Of a stretch of DNA of 64,000 bases, positions 31,625-42,429 are shown one piece after another. The DNA is from Symbiodinium natans (lineage: Eukaryota; Sar; Dinophyceae; Suessiales; Symbiodiniaceae). The position numbers and the translations under genes are program-made. The notes beneath the pieces are model-generated. The model was not told the DNA's origin. It ran no database searches and worked only from the letters and a program-made list of their open reading frames with translations. The first letter of the stretch is position 1, and each line of letters starts with the position of its first letter. The stretch lies in assembly GCA_905221605.1 (NCBI GenBank), contig CAJNDS010000014.1:853920-917919 (forward strand). The letters run 5' to 3'.

Positions 31625-33400
31625 TTAACTCTCGAAGCTCTGTAGGTTCTCTGGATTCACTTCAAGAGGTCGAGGCCACTTGGCTTGCTGCTTGATGACA
31701 GACCCAGATCCGTAGAAATTGCCTGAGCATGTCGCATCCTGTGGTCGGCTTGTTGCGTCCGAGTCCTTTGCGGTGGCTTCGAATCGCTCGAATCGCCGGC
31801 CTTTCCTCTGTGGACTCCGTGGGCTGCTTTCGCTGCACAGGAGCTGATCGTTCAGAAAACCCGCGTCGCTCTCATTCTCAAGGCTCCCGAGCGTCGCATC
31901 CAAACGTTTGTCGGCTTCCGGATGTGAGCACATGCTTGACTGCGAACCAGCGGACTTGGAAAGCAGTTGGGCACGCGTCGTTGAATGTGATCCAGAACTG
32001 CTCCTCAACAGGCGTGATGATGCCGTGCCATTTCCAGAGCTTGGGTCCATGTCGCTGCTTGTGAAGAGGCCATCGACCATGTAGTCAGCAGCTTCATCTA
32101 GTGGTGGGAGGCTGATGACAGTGTAGAGTCTCTTCTTGCTGTCTCCGTCCTCCCGCACACGCCTGGATGCATGATCAAGCTGCTGACGGTATTCCCTGAG
32201 GGCATTGGCACTTCGACCAGGGCTTTCGTTGAGCAGTTGTTGAAAGGAATCTGAGCTTGGACTCGAATGCAAGTTGGACATCAAGCCCACACTGTCCAGA
32301 GATGAGCTTCCGAGCTTGTCTAGGCTACGAGCATTTCTCGACTGGCGCCAAGCACAGTACTTCTCCACGGCCCTTGATGTTTCTGCCGCATGATCTGAGC
32401 TTGCAAGGCTGTCGGCCATGCAACTGTCACCACGGCCAGCTTCTGCTTGAGCATCTTGCACTTCCAACCACAAGATGTATTCCCGCAGGGTACTTGAAGC
32501 TGCAGCGCGACTGCCTAGAAGTTCCGCGGCTGTGCTGCTTGCAAGGCTGTTTGCGGCACTCACGTCGGCAGGTTCAGGTAGAAGGCTCTGCGGGAAGAGG
32601 ATGCTGCCCGAGCTGTTCACAGTGCTACTGTGGGGACGATGCCGCTCAGCCGACTGAGAAGCCAGTGGTGAGTGGTCTGCATGGCGCATATGGCGCGCTT
32701 CAAGCCAAGCAACGTACTCTTGCAAGGCGACTGAGCTGACTAAGCTCTCCTGAGCACCCATGGCATCGGAGGCCATGGAGTGCAGGGGGTTTGCTCGGTG
32801 CCTGGGAGACTCTGGCAACTTCAACGTCTGCAATCTGCCTTTGGCCCCATCCTGCGCTTCGCCTGCTTCGACTGCCTCGCTGCTGGCCGCCTTGCCTTCG
32901 GGTTCCGAACTCGCCTCCGAACTCTCCAGAGGGTTGCTGGCGACAGGGCTGACAGCGGGAGGACTGTTCGCCGGCGACTCATAGGGGGATTCGCTCGCAA
33001 TCCTTGCAAGCGGAACTCCGACCTCTGAAAGGAAATCCGACGCCTTGGCACCGTGTACAGTCACAGAATATCGGCTTGCCAGAAGATCAACTGCACTAGC
33101 GGTACTAGATGTTGCCGAGGTCGAGCCACCATGTGCACGAGGCGCACGGGCTCCTCCGAGTTCCAAGCCAAAATCTGCTTCCAGGTCCGAGCCATCTACA
33201 CTGCGGCTTCCCCTAGATCCCCCTGCGCTGACGCTGGTACTTCTTTCTGTGGATGCTCGGGGAGTGTCTCCAATCTCTTTGCCCGGCTTCACCAGGGCAC
33301 TGTTCGCCGTCTGCCTCAAAAATACGCTTCGGTACTCCTCCACCTCCCGATTCCGCGCATCTCCTTCTCCAAGCTGATGCGCGTGCGCCGAACGGCGCAT
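31625..33400 (-). CDS. 591-aa Ser-rich protein with repeated EYxxWLE helix motif
   Basis: An uninterrupted 591-codon frame, by far the longest non-repetitive ORF in the window, starting MRRSAHAHQLGEGD and ending LQSFES. It is Ser/Ala/Glu-rich, with many Ser-Pro sites (about 138-155, 198-200, 380-394, 524-533). A 13-14-residue helix-like motif recurs five times: about residues 19-30 (EVEEYRSVF), 225-238 (ALQEYVAWLEARHM), 304-317 (TLREYILWLEVQDA), 344-357 (AVEKYCAWRQSRNA) and 400-413 (ALREYRQQLDHASR). Three of these are preceded by a SLASS/SMASD-type phrase. There is no signal peptide or transmembrane segment. No family is recognised; it could be a phosphoprotein scaffold, which is inference. 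It appears to be a single exon, unusual beside its intron-split neighbours, and may be longer at the N-terminus. Confidence 0.75.
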   Translation of the reverse strand: MRRSAHAHQLGEGDARNREVEEYRSVFLRQTANSALVKPGKEIGDTPRASTERSTSVSAGGSRGSRSVDGSDLEADFGLELGGARAPRAHGGSTSATSSTASAVDLLASRYSVTVHGAKASDFLSEVGVPLARIASESPYESPANSPPAVSPVASNPLESSEASSEPEGKAASSEAVEAGEAQDGAKGRLQTLKLPESPRHRANPLHSMASDAMGAQESLVSSVALQEYVAWLEARHMRHADHSPLASQSAERHRPHSSTVNSSGSILFPQSLLPEPADVSAANSLASSTAAELLGSRAAASSTLREYILWLEVQDAQAEAGRGDSCMADSLASSDHAAETSRAVEKYCAWRQSRNARSLDKLGSSSLDSVGLMSNLHSSPSSDSFQQLLNESPGRSANALREYRQQLDHASRRVREDGDSKKRLYTVISLPPLDEAADYMVDGLFTSSDMDPSSGNGTASSRLLRSSSGSHSTTRAQLLSKSAGSQSSMCSHPEADKRLDATLGSLENESDAGFLNDQLLCSESSPRSPQRKGRRFERFEATAKDSDATSRPQDATCSGNFYGSGSVIKQQAKWPRPLEVNPENLQSFES

Positions 33401-33404
33401 GAAA

Positions 33405-33910
33405 AAGTAAGCCTTCCATGGGTGCAGACGTGTATGTTTGGGGAACGCAATAACTTAGAGTCAGCATGGAGAAACAGGACACTGTGCATGCACTTCAGCG
33501 CACCCGGACTGTGTCAGAAGCTAAGGGGCCACCCACCCTAGTTCGCAAAACACCTGACCTTTTTGGAGCTGTTAAAGCTCTGAAGCTCTTAGCTTCGCAT
33601 GAAGCTGGCAGGCACTAGGTTCTGCCTGCAGTTCTCTGGCACGCTGATTTTGGGGAATTTCGAGAAGCTGCTCTTCTATCATGCGAAGTGCGAATACGAA
33701 GATCTGGCTCGTGCATCTTTCTCTGCTTCTCTGGTTATCTCTGCTTTCTTGTGCCCTTTCTTGTTAGAAGCTTCTTCTGATCTAGTGCGTTCCAGTGCTT
33801 GCATCATTCTGCTACATTCTTTCCCTCTCGAAGCAGGCCATTCCTTGGAATTGGAGCTAAGTTGAAGCCAAGCTGGAGGTCGGAGTCAAGTTGAAGTTGC
33901 CGCTAGCGAC
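33405..33910. other. Intergenic, no feature seen
   Basis: Stop-rich on the minus strand. A plus frame at 33,599-33,865 is Leu/Ser-rich with no recognisable domain and opposes the surrounding gene direction. Confidence 0.5.
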
Positions 33911-33912
33911 TG

Positions 33913-34574
33913 CTAGTGGTCCCGCTGCTTTGTCATGAGGACCAGGCCCTGCTTCTCAGCTGCCTTCGTGAGGGTGTGCACCATGCTCGATGCGTTCACG
34001 TTTTCAAAGCGCATGCTCCCTTCTGCTTCTGCTCGCAAGTCTCCATAGGTCGGTGGGGTGGCTACGTGTATCACTGTAATGCTGGCAATGCGTGAACTCT
34101 TCCGGTTCGTTCCTTTTTCGGATTGGCAGCCGAAGCAGGACTTCTGATGTAAGCACAAACGACAACCGACATGCCTCACGTTACAACGACAAACGTCTGC
34201 TCGTGGACAGGTGCTACCTTTCCTCCGTCGCCGCCTCCTCCCATGGTCCCTTGAGTCCCGCTGCTGTTTCGCAAGTCGCGATCGCGTGCATGATGAAGTT
34301 GGTGGGGCTGCTCCATGAGTCTAACGAGCCCTCCCGGTGGGGGTGGACCTTCTCTGGATGCCCCGCTACAAACGCGACAGCATACAGGAGCTGGGAAAAT
34401 CTGATCAACAGGGACCGTAATTGAGGTCGTTGATTGGTTGCTGCGGTTGCCTCTTCTACCACGCTTTGGCTGGGCCATTAGAAGTTGGGAGGTCTCATGT
34501 CTCCTCGTCCTCTTCCTCCTCTTCTGACCTTCATTTTTCCCCTGCACGCTTTCCGTGCATGGCTGCTGCTCCAT
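33913..34574 (-). CDS. Small basic-N-terminus protein, unrecognised
   Basis: An ATG at 34,574 opens a frame with a strongly basic patch (NEGQKRRKRTRRHE, then PKRGRRGNR), like a nuclear localisation signal. A GTAGCACC donor after GAAAG near 34,217 and an acceptor (CATTACAG) near 34,080 would join it to a final exon reading IHVATPPTYGDLRAEAEGSM and ending TKQRDH at 33,913. An alternative reading frame in the first exon (contains LRSLLIRFSQLLYAVAF) is equally open, so the N-terminal half is uncertain. Confidence 0.42.
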
Positions 34575-34863
34575 CGGAGAGCATCAGCGCTTAAAGCAAG
34601 TTTTGTTTCTCGCTGTTGGGCTTCTGATGCTTTTGGGCTCTTCTAGTTCACAGCTTGGGCGTGGACTGCTGGCCAGCTTCATGTTGCACTGCGTGTAGCA
34701 ACATTACCCACAATTATGCGAATCTCCAAAAAACATTCGGGATACCCCTGTTGAAAATGGTTACCGCAATTCTGCAAAGTTCGTCGTCCGGGATGAGCCA
34801 ACAAAGGAAAAGAGTTGTCTGCTCTCCCTCTTTGCAGTTTGGGGATGCAGTCGGCTTGCCACG

Positions 34864-35264
34864 TTACTCTTCGTGCTTCTGCTTTCCAATCTCACCCCTT
34901 TTCATGTCGCTTGACTCTGTCGCGCCTTCAGAACGGCATGCCCTAGTGCTGCCTTGGGCGCATGGGCTCAACACTAAGCAGGCAAGCTGTAGCCACACAG
35001 CTTCGTTCACACATGGCATGTCATGACTTCCGATTCGCACAGAAGAGCAAGACAGCCGTGCACAAATGAAGTTGCACGGTGCTGCCTCACAGTTGCCAGC
35101 AATACAGGCTGCCAACGCTGCCTCGCTGCAAACACGACTTGAAGGGCCTCACCAACTTTAGTTTGATGGAAATGGATGGCGATCGGGCAAAACGGAACGG
35201 AAAGCAGGGTGATGACTACAGGCAGAAATATGTTGCCATTATCTGTATCCAATTTGGAGGACAC
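34864..35264 (-). CDS. Candidate exons, unrecognised
   Basis: Two overlapping minus frames (34,864-35,115, reading CNFICARLSCSSVRIGSHDM; and 35,007-35,264, reading HFHQTKVGEALQVVFAARQR) look weakly coding. They are Cys- or hydrophobic-rich and show no domain. They may be alternative readings of one exon. Confidence 0.25.
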
Positions 35265-35269
35265 ATGAG

Positions 35270-35735
35270 GAGCATAAGGTGCATGGACCTAACGAAAGGG
35301 CTGTCTCACCCCTTCAAACCTTTTTTGTCTGTAGTCTGGTCAGTCTGTCGCGGGGTCGCCGCAGACCCCCTGTTACCCCCTGTTACAAACCCTTGTCCGC
35401 TTGTCGCACGGCCGGGTTTAAGATTAAACCTTTGTCGCGGAGTGCTCCCCAGGGGCCAATTGATAATTACAAGCCTAGTCTTCTTGCCTGCTGCCATGTA
35501 CGTACCCACTCAATAAGTACAGCAACCAGGGAATAGAAGCAGCACCAAAACATCCGCCACCTGTGAAGACAGGACCTGTGCCTAACAGCCTTTAGAACCC
35601 ATGCCCTTCAGCTACCAGAAAGACAGGGAGGAACGATGAAGACAGGCAAGAAATCATTGACGGACCAAGGTGTCCATGCCCTGGAACAGAAACTAGACCA
35701 TTAGTCAATACGGGCTTGAAGAGCGAACAAGAACC
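35270..35735. other. No supported gene
   Basis: Short frames on both strands only; nothing recognisable. Confidence 0.45.
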
Positions 35736-35942
35736 TTATAAATGATAGCAAGTTACAAGGACACGCGTGAAGTTAACATTTTCATGGTGCAACAGGCACC
35801 AAGAAAAACATGGTTTTACGGTTGTCGAGGGCCGCCAAACGTGTCGGAGGGCGTCCGGCAACCCTCCGGCCCTATTTACGCCGAGCGGCCTATCACCCAA
35901 GCCATGCATTTCAAGGCACCGGAAGCCCAAACCAAGGTGAGC

Positions 35943-35957
35943 ATCATGAGCATCAGC
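35943..35957. repeat. Dispersed motif ATCATGAGCATCAGC
   Basis: An exact 15-mer also found at 52,554-52,568 and, as its reverse complement, in both pyrimidine modules of both large elements (15,864; 16,738; 23,570; 24,453). A variant ending CATCGC is at 36,473. Confidence 0.8.
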
Positions 35958-35998
35958 GGCACTCGCACGTGGCCCCGAAGCGGTCAAAAACGCTGGAA

Positions 35999-36373
35999 TC
36001 ATCGTAAATCCCATGGTTTTTTGAGGTTCTCCACGCGCGCCTTCCAACCCCTACCCTTGTTCCCCTTGCCCCGCCCCAAAGTGAGCAGCATCGACAGGCA
36101 TGGTTTTGGGAGGGGTCTGCGCACGCTTCTGCTGCGCAGCCCGGGGTGTATTGCGCATCGTCGTCTCCGCACCCACGAAGTCCATCTTGACCTCTCCAAA
36201 CCTGGCTCGTTTGTCGAACGATTCACCCTGACCCTTGCCCAACCCAAGCTGTTTGACTCCCTAGAGCTTTCACCACCCATGGCTCCAGGTGTCGATGAGG
36301 CCATCGAAAGAAGGCGTGTGTGGCCCCAGGGGTAGCCATCTACGCAGTCGACAGCACAGTCAAACCCAGACAT
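35999..36373 (-). CDS. Candidate ORF, unrecognised
   Basis: Two minus frames overlap here. One contains RARFGEVKMDFVGAETTM, which reads like an exon; the other ends ARVENLKKPWDLR. No domain or splice model could be fixed. Confidence 0.25.
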   Translation of the reverse strand: MSGFDCAVDCVDGYPWGHTRLLSMASSTPGAMGGESSRESNSLGWARVRVNRSTNEPGLERSRWTSWVRRRRCAIHPGLRSRSVRRPLPKPCLSMLLTLGRGKGNKGRGWKARVENLKKPWDLR

Positions 36374-36379
36374 CCGCGG

Positions 36380-37470
36380 CTGCTTGCTGCCTTCTGTTGT
36401 GACTTCTTCTTTGCTGCGCCTGACTTGTGAGTATCATAATGACGCTCGTGCTACCCGTGCGCACTTACCGGCATCATGAGCATCGCTGGGGCGTCTTGCC
36501 AAGGATGTAGACGGAGTGGCCGATCTGTTTAAGTACGGCATGGCGAGAGGCTGGCGGGGTGGCTACAGTCTAAAGGCTTCCGGAAGACAAGTCTTCGGCA
36601 ATTGTCTTTCCCGCGGAAGCTCTGACATTCGTCTGGAAAGCTTAGGAGCCTTCCTTTTGCGCATGCGTGTTTGACCGCCATGTTTTCAGTGCTAATCTGT
36701 GGGGTAACTGCAGGCTTCGGGTCGCAATGTTCGGGGAACCCGACTTTTGAACGTATCGGAAACATCGTAGACAACGGCTCCAGCCAGCGCGCGTACCGGT
36801 ACACATTTCTCAGACTCGCTGAGACGTAATGTTCAGCAAAACAACCTATGAGAATGTCACAGCCGGAAGATGTCTGTGGGGCTTCGCTGGAAATGGGACA
36901 GTTAAACCGTTAAACGACCACTCTACCACCTGGTATTGGCAGGTGGTCGGCATGGACAAAACAGCCCAAGTGGGCTGGCTGGCCTAAGAGATTGCCGGCC
37001 CGTTGGCGCGCCGACATTGCCATCTCTATCGTGCCACTCAAACTTCAGGACTAGCTTGACACAGTCCATCTATCGAATGTCCTTCACACACCTGCGTGGG
37101 ATACTTGCATGACTCACACTGTGCTGCTGCGAGCACCGGCATCATCAAGCGGAAGATGCTTGAAGCAACACGCCAAAATGGCTCGCTGCAAGTTCTGTGC
37201 GCAGGCGACCTTTCTCATTCATTTTCCAAGTCGGGAGCCGCGAGGGGAGGTGCCTACTCAATGTCACGCCACTTCGCGGCACGTGACAGAGACCCGCGGC
37301 CATTCTTACCACAGCTAGATGCGAGAGCTTTGCGCAGTGAAGGGATGGAGGTCTGCATGTCAACGATGGTAGCGTGCATCAAATCCTTCCGAACACATGA
37401 ATGCACACATGTCACATCGCCTGCAGCACACATGCTGGTCGAGCAACACATGCCACATGGAAAACGCCTT
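36380..37470. other. No firm gene; short inverted repeat
   Basis: Minus frames are short. At 36,922-36,945 an 8-bp stem (ACCACCTG/CAGGTGGT) encloses a short loop. A plus frame at 37,096-37,671 opposes the local gene direction and has no domain. Confidence 0.4.
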
Positions 37471-37478
37471 CGCAAACT

Positions 37479-38010
37479 TCAAGCTAAGGCTCCAGGGCAG
37501 ACTTGGCTCGAACAAGCTGAGACGGTGGTGGACGTGGCGCATGGCCGGAGTCCTGCGAAGTCCGGTGCGACCCTCGGGTTCTGCATGCTTTCGGCGACTT
37601 GTCCGAATACCCCCCGAAAGTCCTGCGGCCGCACGGCTCTGCGCAACAGCGGCTGCCGGTCTTGGCTTTGAAGCACGTGCCGCAATCTGCCCGAGGGAGC
37701 GTCACAAGAAAAGAACCAAAGCAAGCAAAAAGCCGACACAAACTATTTCTACTGCAATTGGCGCAGGCCCTAAGGAAATTGGTGCAGCCCCGATGCGAAG
37801 TTTCGACAGGAAGCCAATCTTCTTGGAACGCCCCTTTCAGCGAACTACAAGTTCCATGACGCAGTTCTGGAACTCGCCTGACTTGGCCACTTCGCCTCTG
37901 CACATCCGATTGTACCAGCTAACGACTTCTCCGAATGTGACCCATATCCACCTCCCGCGCCACCAATGGCCACGACCATCAACGCTGCCGCTGCCATGCA
38001 GTTCACTGCA
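37479..38010 (-). CDS. Candidate two-exon gene fragment, unrecognised
   Basis: A minus-strand stretch near 37,950-37,855 reads VTFGEVVSWYNRMCRGEVAK and ends CVMELVVR. After an intron-like C/T-rich segment ending CTCGGGCAG near 37,690, a second stretch reads RAVRPQDFRGVFGQVAESMQ. The first has the look of the second half of an EF-hand-like segment, but no complete calcium loop is visible, so no function is assigned. Confidence 0.35.
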
Positions 38011-38136
38011 GGGGAATGCCTTGGACCTTTAACCTGGGCTCCACTCTGGGCGTCCTTCGAGGCTCACGTCGCTCCGGAGAAGTGTGGAGCAAAAACAAAA
38101 GGACAAACACGGTTTCGGGGGGTTATTGTAGTACAT

Positions 38137-38480
38137 TTATAAAGGGACCATAAAGGGCATACTATTCGTAATTATTACGACGCCTATGTTACCACCAGGC
38201 CTCGTTGATGGGTCGGCGCTGCAAGGCAGCGGTCCAAGGTGGAAGCTCTCACGGCCAGGCTGCCCGGAAAGCGCGGCAATCGGCATCCACCCCGTCTTTC
38301 TTCTGTAAGATGTCTGGTACCATAGACACTGCAAACATGCTTCGCAAGTTACGAGTAGCTTTCTACCACAGCAAATGTCATAGCATCTTGCTTCGACACT
38401 GAAGGGCGAAACTTGTGGAACTTCTGGAATGACATGCAGCAACGAAAGGGGCTCTGTAACAAGGGCACTTGCCAGCGCAG
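38137..38480. other. No supported gene
   Basis: Short frames on both strands; a plus frame at 38,205-38,402 has no domain. Confidence 0.4.
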
Positions 38481-38559
38481 CTTCTCATTGGCACGTGCGT
38501 GCTGTGGCTTCACACTCTGCGCATGCACGATCTTGCAGGTCCCTTTTCCTCACGGCGCT

Positions 38560-39704
38560 TACATCAGCTGCCCTGGGTGGCATGCGGCAAGCGCACCATC
38601 GGATCGGCATCGTTGAGATACTCCTACGGAATTTAGACTTTAGACTCCTCGCCATGCTCCCAGAGCACCGCAAAGCTCTCATGCAGCCTGCTAAGCCTGT
38701 CCTCGGGCAAGGCCGCAAGCGCGCGCAGCTCGAGGACTTGTCGGCTCTCCTTCAAAGGATTCAGGGCAGGGGTCAGTGGCCCGAGCATGTGAGAAGCCCA
38801 GGTGCCGCGGCTCCTCTGCTTCACCGGGCCGGCCTCCGACCTGGTACTTGCTGGCCAGAAGGAGGTGAAAACTGAAGTCTCAACTTGTCTACGTCATTCT
38901 CCCTGCACTGAACACATCAGCACCAGTGACCGGTGACTAGCCATGCCTGCTCACGGCGCCTCGCCACCATGGCCTCCAACAGGTCCTGCCGCAGCGCGCG
39001 GACATGCACCAAGCATCGCCCGGGAGAGAGGGTCGTCGTGGAAAGGACTGAATTAAACCTTGGGGTCAGGTCTGTGATCACCTCAGTTCGTAGATGGGGG
39101 TTTTGGATAGTAGGGGTACCTGAAATATTAAGGGTCCCCTATTTTCGCAAACTCCCCGATGTGTGGAGTCCTTCCAGCGTGCCGAGCCGCCAGAGTCCCT
39201 GAGCGCCTCCTCGGCCGCCCGCCGCCACCCCGGCCAGCCCTCGAGAACGGGCAGGGGAGCATCAGGCAAAGCATCAAAAAAGGTATTGCGAAGTCTGGGA
39301 GGTCTTTTTTGGCTGGGTACACAGGAAACATAGCCGGCAAGAGCAGTGGCTGAAAGATCTCCAAGGGTATTGTAGCACAGGATAGCAACACAGCCGCACG
39401 TGGCTTTCGCACTGTACGTCTTTCCTTCTATCGGCCAAAAGGACACGGACAAGCCCAGAGATTGTTTTGGCGAATTGAACCCCCCGGCCTTGGCAACGCG
39501 TGCCGCTTTGGCTTTTGACTTTGGGGCCACGTCGGATGCTTCGGGATCGGAGCGTCTCTTACCATTGGAGACTGCAGCGGATGCCAAGCAGGCCTTGCCA
39601 ACTCCACCCAGACATGGCCGAACGCAGATCAAGGCATCGCGGTCTTCGAAGTGAATGCGCACCATCTTCTGCGGCCTCTGCACCTTGAGGCAGGACTGAG
39701 ACAT
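38560..39704 (-). CDS. Candidate multi-exon gene, unrecognised
   Basis: Three minus-strand stretches look coding. The first (about 39,640-39,420) is Lys/Ala-rich (SKAKAARVAKAGG). The second (about 39,300-39,170) reads FFDALPDAPLPVLEGWPGWR and RRAAEEALRDSGGS. The third (about 38,790-38,635) reads RQVLELRALAALPEDRLSRL. They lie in different frames and would be joined by introns. There is no recognised domain, transmembrane segment or catalytic motif. Confidence 0.38.
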
Positions 39705-39812
39705 GACTCCAGGTGTTACTCACAGCTTGCTGGCTCTGGATTTGCTTGTTCAACAAAGCCATGTTCAGCCTGTCTGGTCAAACCAGTCGCAAAAACTGAC
39801 ACAGACGTACCT

Positions 39813-39960
39813 AGTGCCCCATGTGCAAACCCAATGCTCATTTGGTAGGTTTGAAAAAAAACTCATATGCTCTTGGAAGTAACCTAGTGCCCCCATTTGC
39901 AAACACAATGCTCGCATGACAGGTTTGGTAGGGATTCATATGCTGTGAAGCAAGTTTGCT
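39813..39960 (-). repeat. Dispersed relative of the left-edge hairpin repeat
   Basis: Two consecutive copies of the reverse-complement core (CCCATGTGCAAACCCAATGC at about 39,818 and CCCCCATTTGCAAACACAAT at about 39,891) about 72 bp apart match the units at 185-800. Confidence 0.75.
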
Positions 39961-39994
39961 TGGCTTGGCGTATGCGGTCGAAGCAAGCTTGGGA

Positions 39995-40085
39995 CAAGGG
40001 ACCAGGGGACCACCTAAGGACCAGAGGACCACAGCACCGCAAGACCAAGGGGACCGGATCAGCAGAGGACCAGAGGGCCGGGACC
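39995..40085. repeat. Short GGACCA-type minisatellite
   Basis: Repeats of (A)GGACCA with G-run interruptions. Low complexity, not coding. Confidence 0.7.
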
Positions 40086-40256
40086 ACGTGGGCACGGGAG
40101 CGCAGGAGCAGGGGGATCAAGGGGACACCCGAGCCGCCACAAAAAAGTCAACGCGTAACATCCGAGATTCCCCGGCAGTCCAAATGACACGCCGGCTGCC
40201 CGTCTGCACAAAATTCGCAAGGTGCGCACTTTACCAGGAATTCGTGGCAATCCCCA

Positions 40257-41336
40257 TCATCCCCCTGCCTTGTCAACCTCGACGGACTCGGCGATGAGTG
40301 CCAGAAAAGTTGCTTCCGCAGCATCCGCAGAGGAGAACACGGCCCGAGCCCCTTGTAGTGAAGACGCTTGTCCCGCTTGCCCCTCGGGTAAGACCATTTG
40401 GATGCACTCTACGCGAGCACTGGGCAAGGAGGTGAAGAGCTTGGCAACGGCGCTGAACGCCTCCGCTCGCCGCGGTATTCGATGTAGGTACAGTGTCCTT
40501 GCCTGCAGGTCTGAGTCGTTCAGCAGAGGCGGGGGCACCCACACAACTGCTGGAACCTCTTTGGAGCGCGGGCCCTTCAGGCGCTGCAAGGCAAGCTGCA
40601 TCGTCACAAGCACATCCTGGGCACAGTCGTGCACTCCACCGGCACGGAAGTCCTCCTGTCCAAGGATGTGTTGCACCAGATGTGCCAACGAGGGTCGTCG
40701 CTTTGGCTGACCCTCCACACCATACCTTCTCATGCAGGCACATGAGATTCATGAGATCAACAACTAGTGAACACTTAGGCGTGGCACAAAAGTGTCCGAG
40801 CGTGCAGATCTCTGGGTTCTGGCAAACAGGTAAACCGCTGAGATGCCAAGCTGCAGAAGGGAGATATCCAGGACAATAGGCACGTCGAGCCGAAGGACAT
40901 GCAGGTCTTTGTGCAGGGTGTGACCCACAACGACAGACAGTGGATGTATCAGGCCAAGGAGATCTGCCTGCGCATCCTCGCGCTTGTAGTCCACCGTCGC
41001 TAGGTCCTTGGCCTCAATGCCGGTGATACTGGTTCGTGCATCCGTCACCCTGCCATGCGGCTGCACCAGCCTGTCAAGGAGCAGCTCGCCCCGAGCATTG
41101 CAAACACAGACTCTGGCAAGCGCGTCTTCCTCAGTATCTGTGGAGACCATCTCACAATCCACCGCAAGGAGAACGTCCTCCGCCTTGAGAATTTCCGGAG
41201 CACTCTTTGCCCGCGGCTTCATCCAGCCTTCAGCACCAAGACCGGCGCGGCCAAAGAACAGGCCGAAGTTTGGGTGAGCTCTTGTGAGCTCGAGCAGCCG
41301 CATCAGTCGGGCGGCACTTGGCACACCTCGTGGCAT
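40257..41336 (-). CDS. DEDDh RNA exonuclease with C-terminal RRM (SDN/REX type)
   Basis: Exon 1 (41,336 to about 40,852) carries Exo I LLAVDCEMV (Asp60, Glu62), the conserved ARTSITGIEAKDL stretch at 100-112, and Exo II VVVGHTLHKDLHVLRLD (Asp144). Exon 2 (about 40,725 to 40,257) carries KRRPSLAHLVQHILG and Exo III HDCAQDVLVTMQLAL, supplying the catalytic His and Asp. All five DEDDh residues are present. A 126-bp intron joins them in phase as GC-AG (donor CTGCA/GCTTGG, acceptor GAGAAG), giving ISLLQ-YGVEG. After the nuclease comes an RRM-like segment starting TLYLHRIPRRAEAF. This layout matches plant small-RNA-degrading nucleases (SDN), 3'-5' exonucleases acting on short RNAs, and resembles REX1/REX3. 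The RNA substrate here is unknown. The N-terminus may have further upstream exons. Confidence 0.85.
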
Positions 41337-41682
41337 GACTACACTGCACCCTGCACTCCGTCACTGCATATGCTTTCCGCTTGTGCCACCTTCTGCACCC
41401 ACATGGCCCTCCTTGTCGAGGGTTTCTTTCAGGAAGTCCATTGCCTCCATCATATGCTTCAAAGGGTGCAGAGTGCGGAGTCTAGTCAAGACCTACCGTC
41501 ACCACACTGCCACCACACCCTGGGGCACTCCCGATCGGGGCACGGTCCATCACCCCCCGAACAATCAGAAGTGCAAAAATCTGCGCTGTCACTTGGGCAT
41601 GAGCGAGCCCCTGTGCAAATCCACCCCGCCCCCAATCTTGATCTTGCAAGGCTCGACACTCTCTTCCTGCCCCGTGCATGGG

Positions 41683-42420
41683 TTACAGCCGAAACCGCCT
41701 GGCGCGAGCCACACAACTACTGCTCAAACCTACTGTGCCTAGGCAAGAAGCTGGCTGGCTCGGGTCTGGCTCGAAGACCCGCGCACGAAGCTGAAATCTA
41801 AGCGCAGAAGGGCCCGTGACTGGACTCGTGAGTATTTGTGTCTGGTCACTTGTTGAAATTCGGGCGATTTCTCTGGAACTGTCCAACAGCACCTGGCCTT
41901 CCTCCTCTTTCGATCCTTCCGCAGCACATCGCTGCCCATGTCTCCAGCACCACACTCTCCCAGGAACGCTCTCAAGGTGCTGAGCTCATGCCTACCACAG
42001 GAAGACCCCAAGTCTCAGGCGCACAAACCCCAAAAAAAGGGTCGCTTTGGAGACCCAAAGTCTGCTCTCCCATTGGGCTTAGGACCCAAAGTCTGCAAGG
42101 CCCAGCCTTCCTGGATCCCTGGCAGCGCCGGAAGACCTTGCTTCCACCGCCGCCTCCAGCCACTCCTCCCACGTCTGGCCTCTGTGTGTGTGCCCTCAAA
42201 AAGAGACCTCTCTCCAGCATGCTTTAAGCTTAGTGTGTCCTTAGTACGTTCCAGCACTGTTCCGAGAGCCGAGGGTCCATGCCGATTGCGGGCACTGCTG
42301 GCTTGCAAGCCGCGAACCACTCCCGACAGGAGCTGATGATCCGCTGCTTGCGCCATGACTCCATGACCCCAGGCACGCGTCGAGTATGTTCACTGGCTAT
42401 TGAAACCGCCTTACACCCGC
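41683..42420 (-). CDS. Candidate exons, unrecognised
   Basis: A minus stretch at 42,420-42,230 reads VMESWRKQRIISSCREWFAA and one at 42,011-41,800 reads LSTLRAFLGECGAGDMGSD followed by a basic patch KDRKRRKAR. They could belong to a gene upstream of the exonuclease or to its 5' exons. Alternative minus frames are also open. Confidence 0.3.
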
Positions 42421-42429
42421 TCGCCCGGC

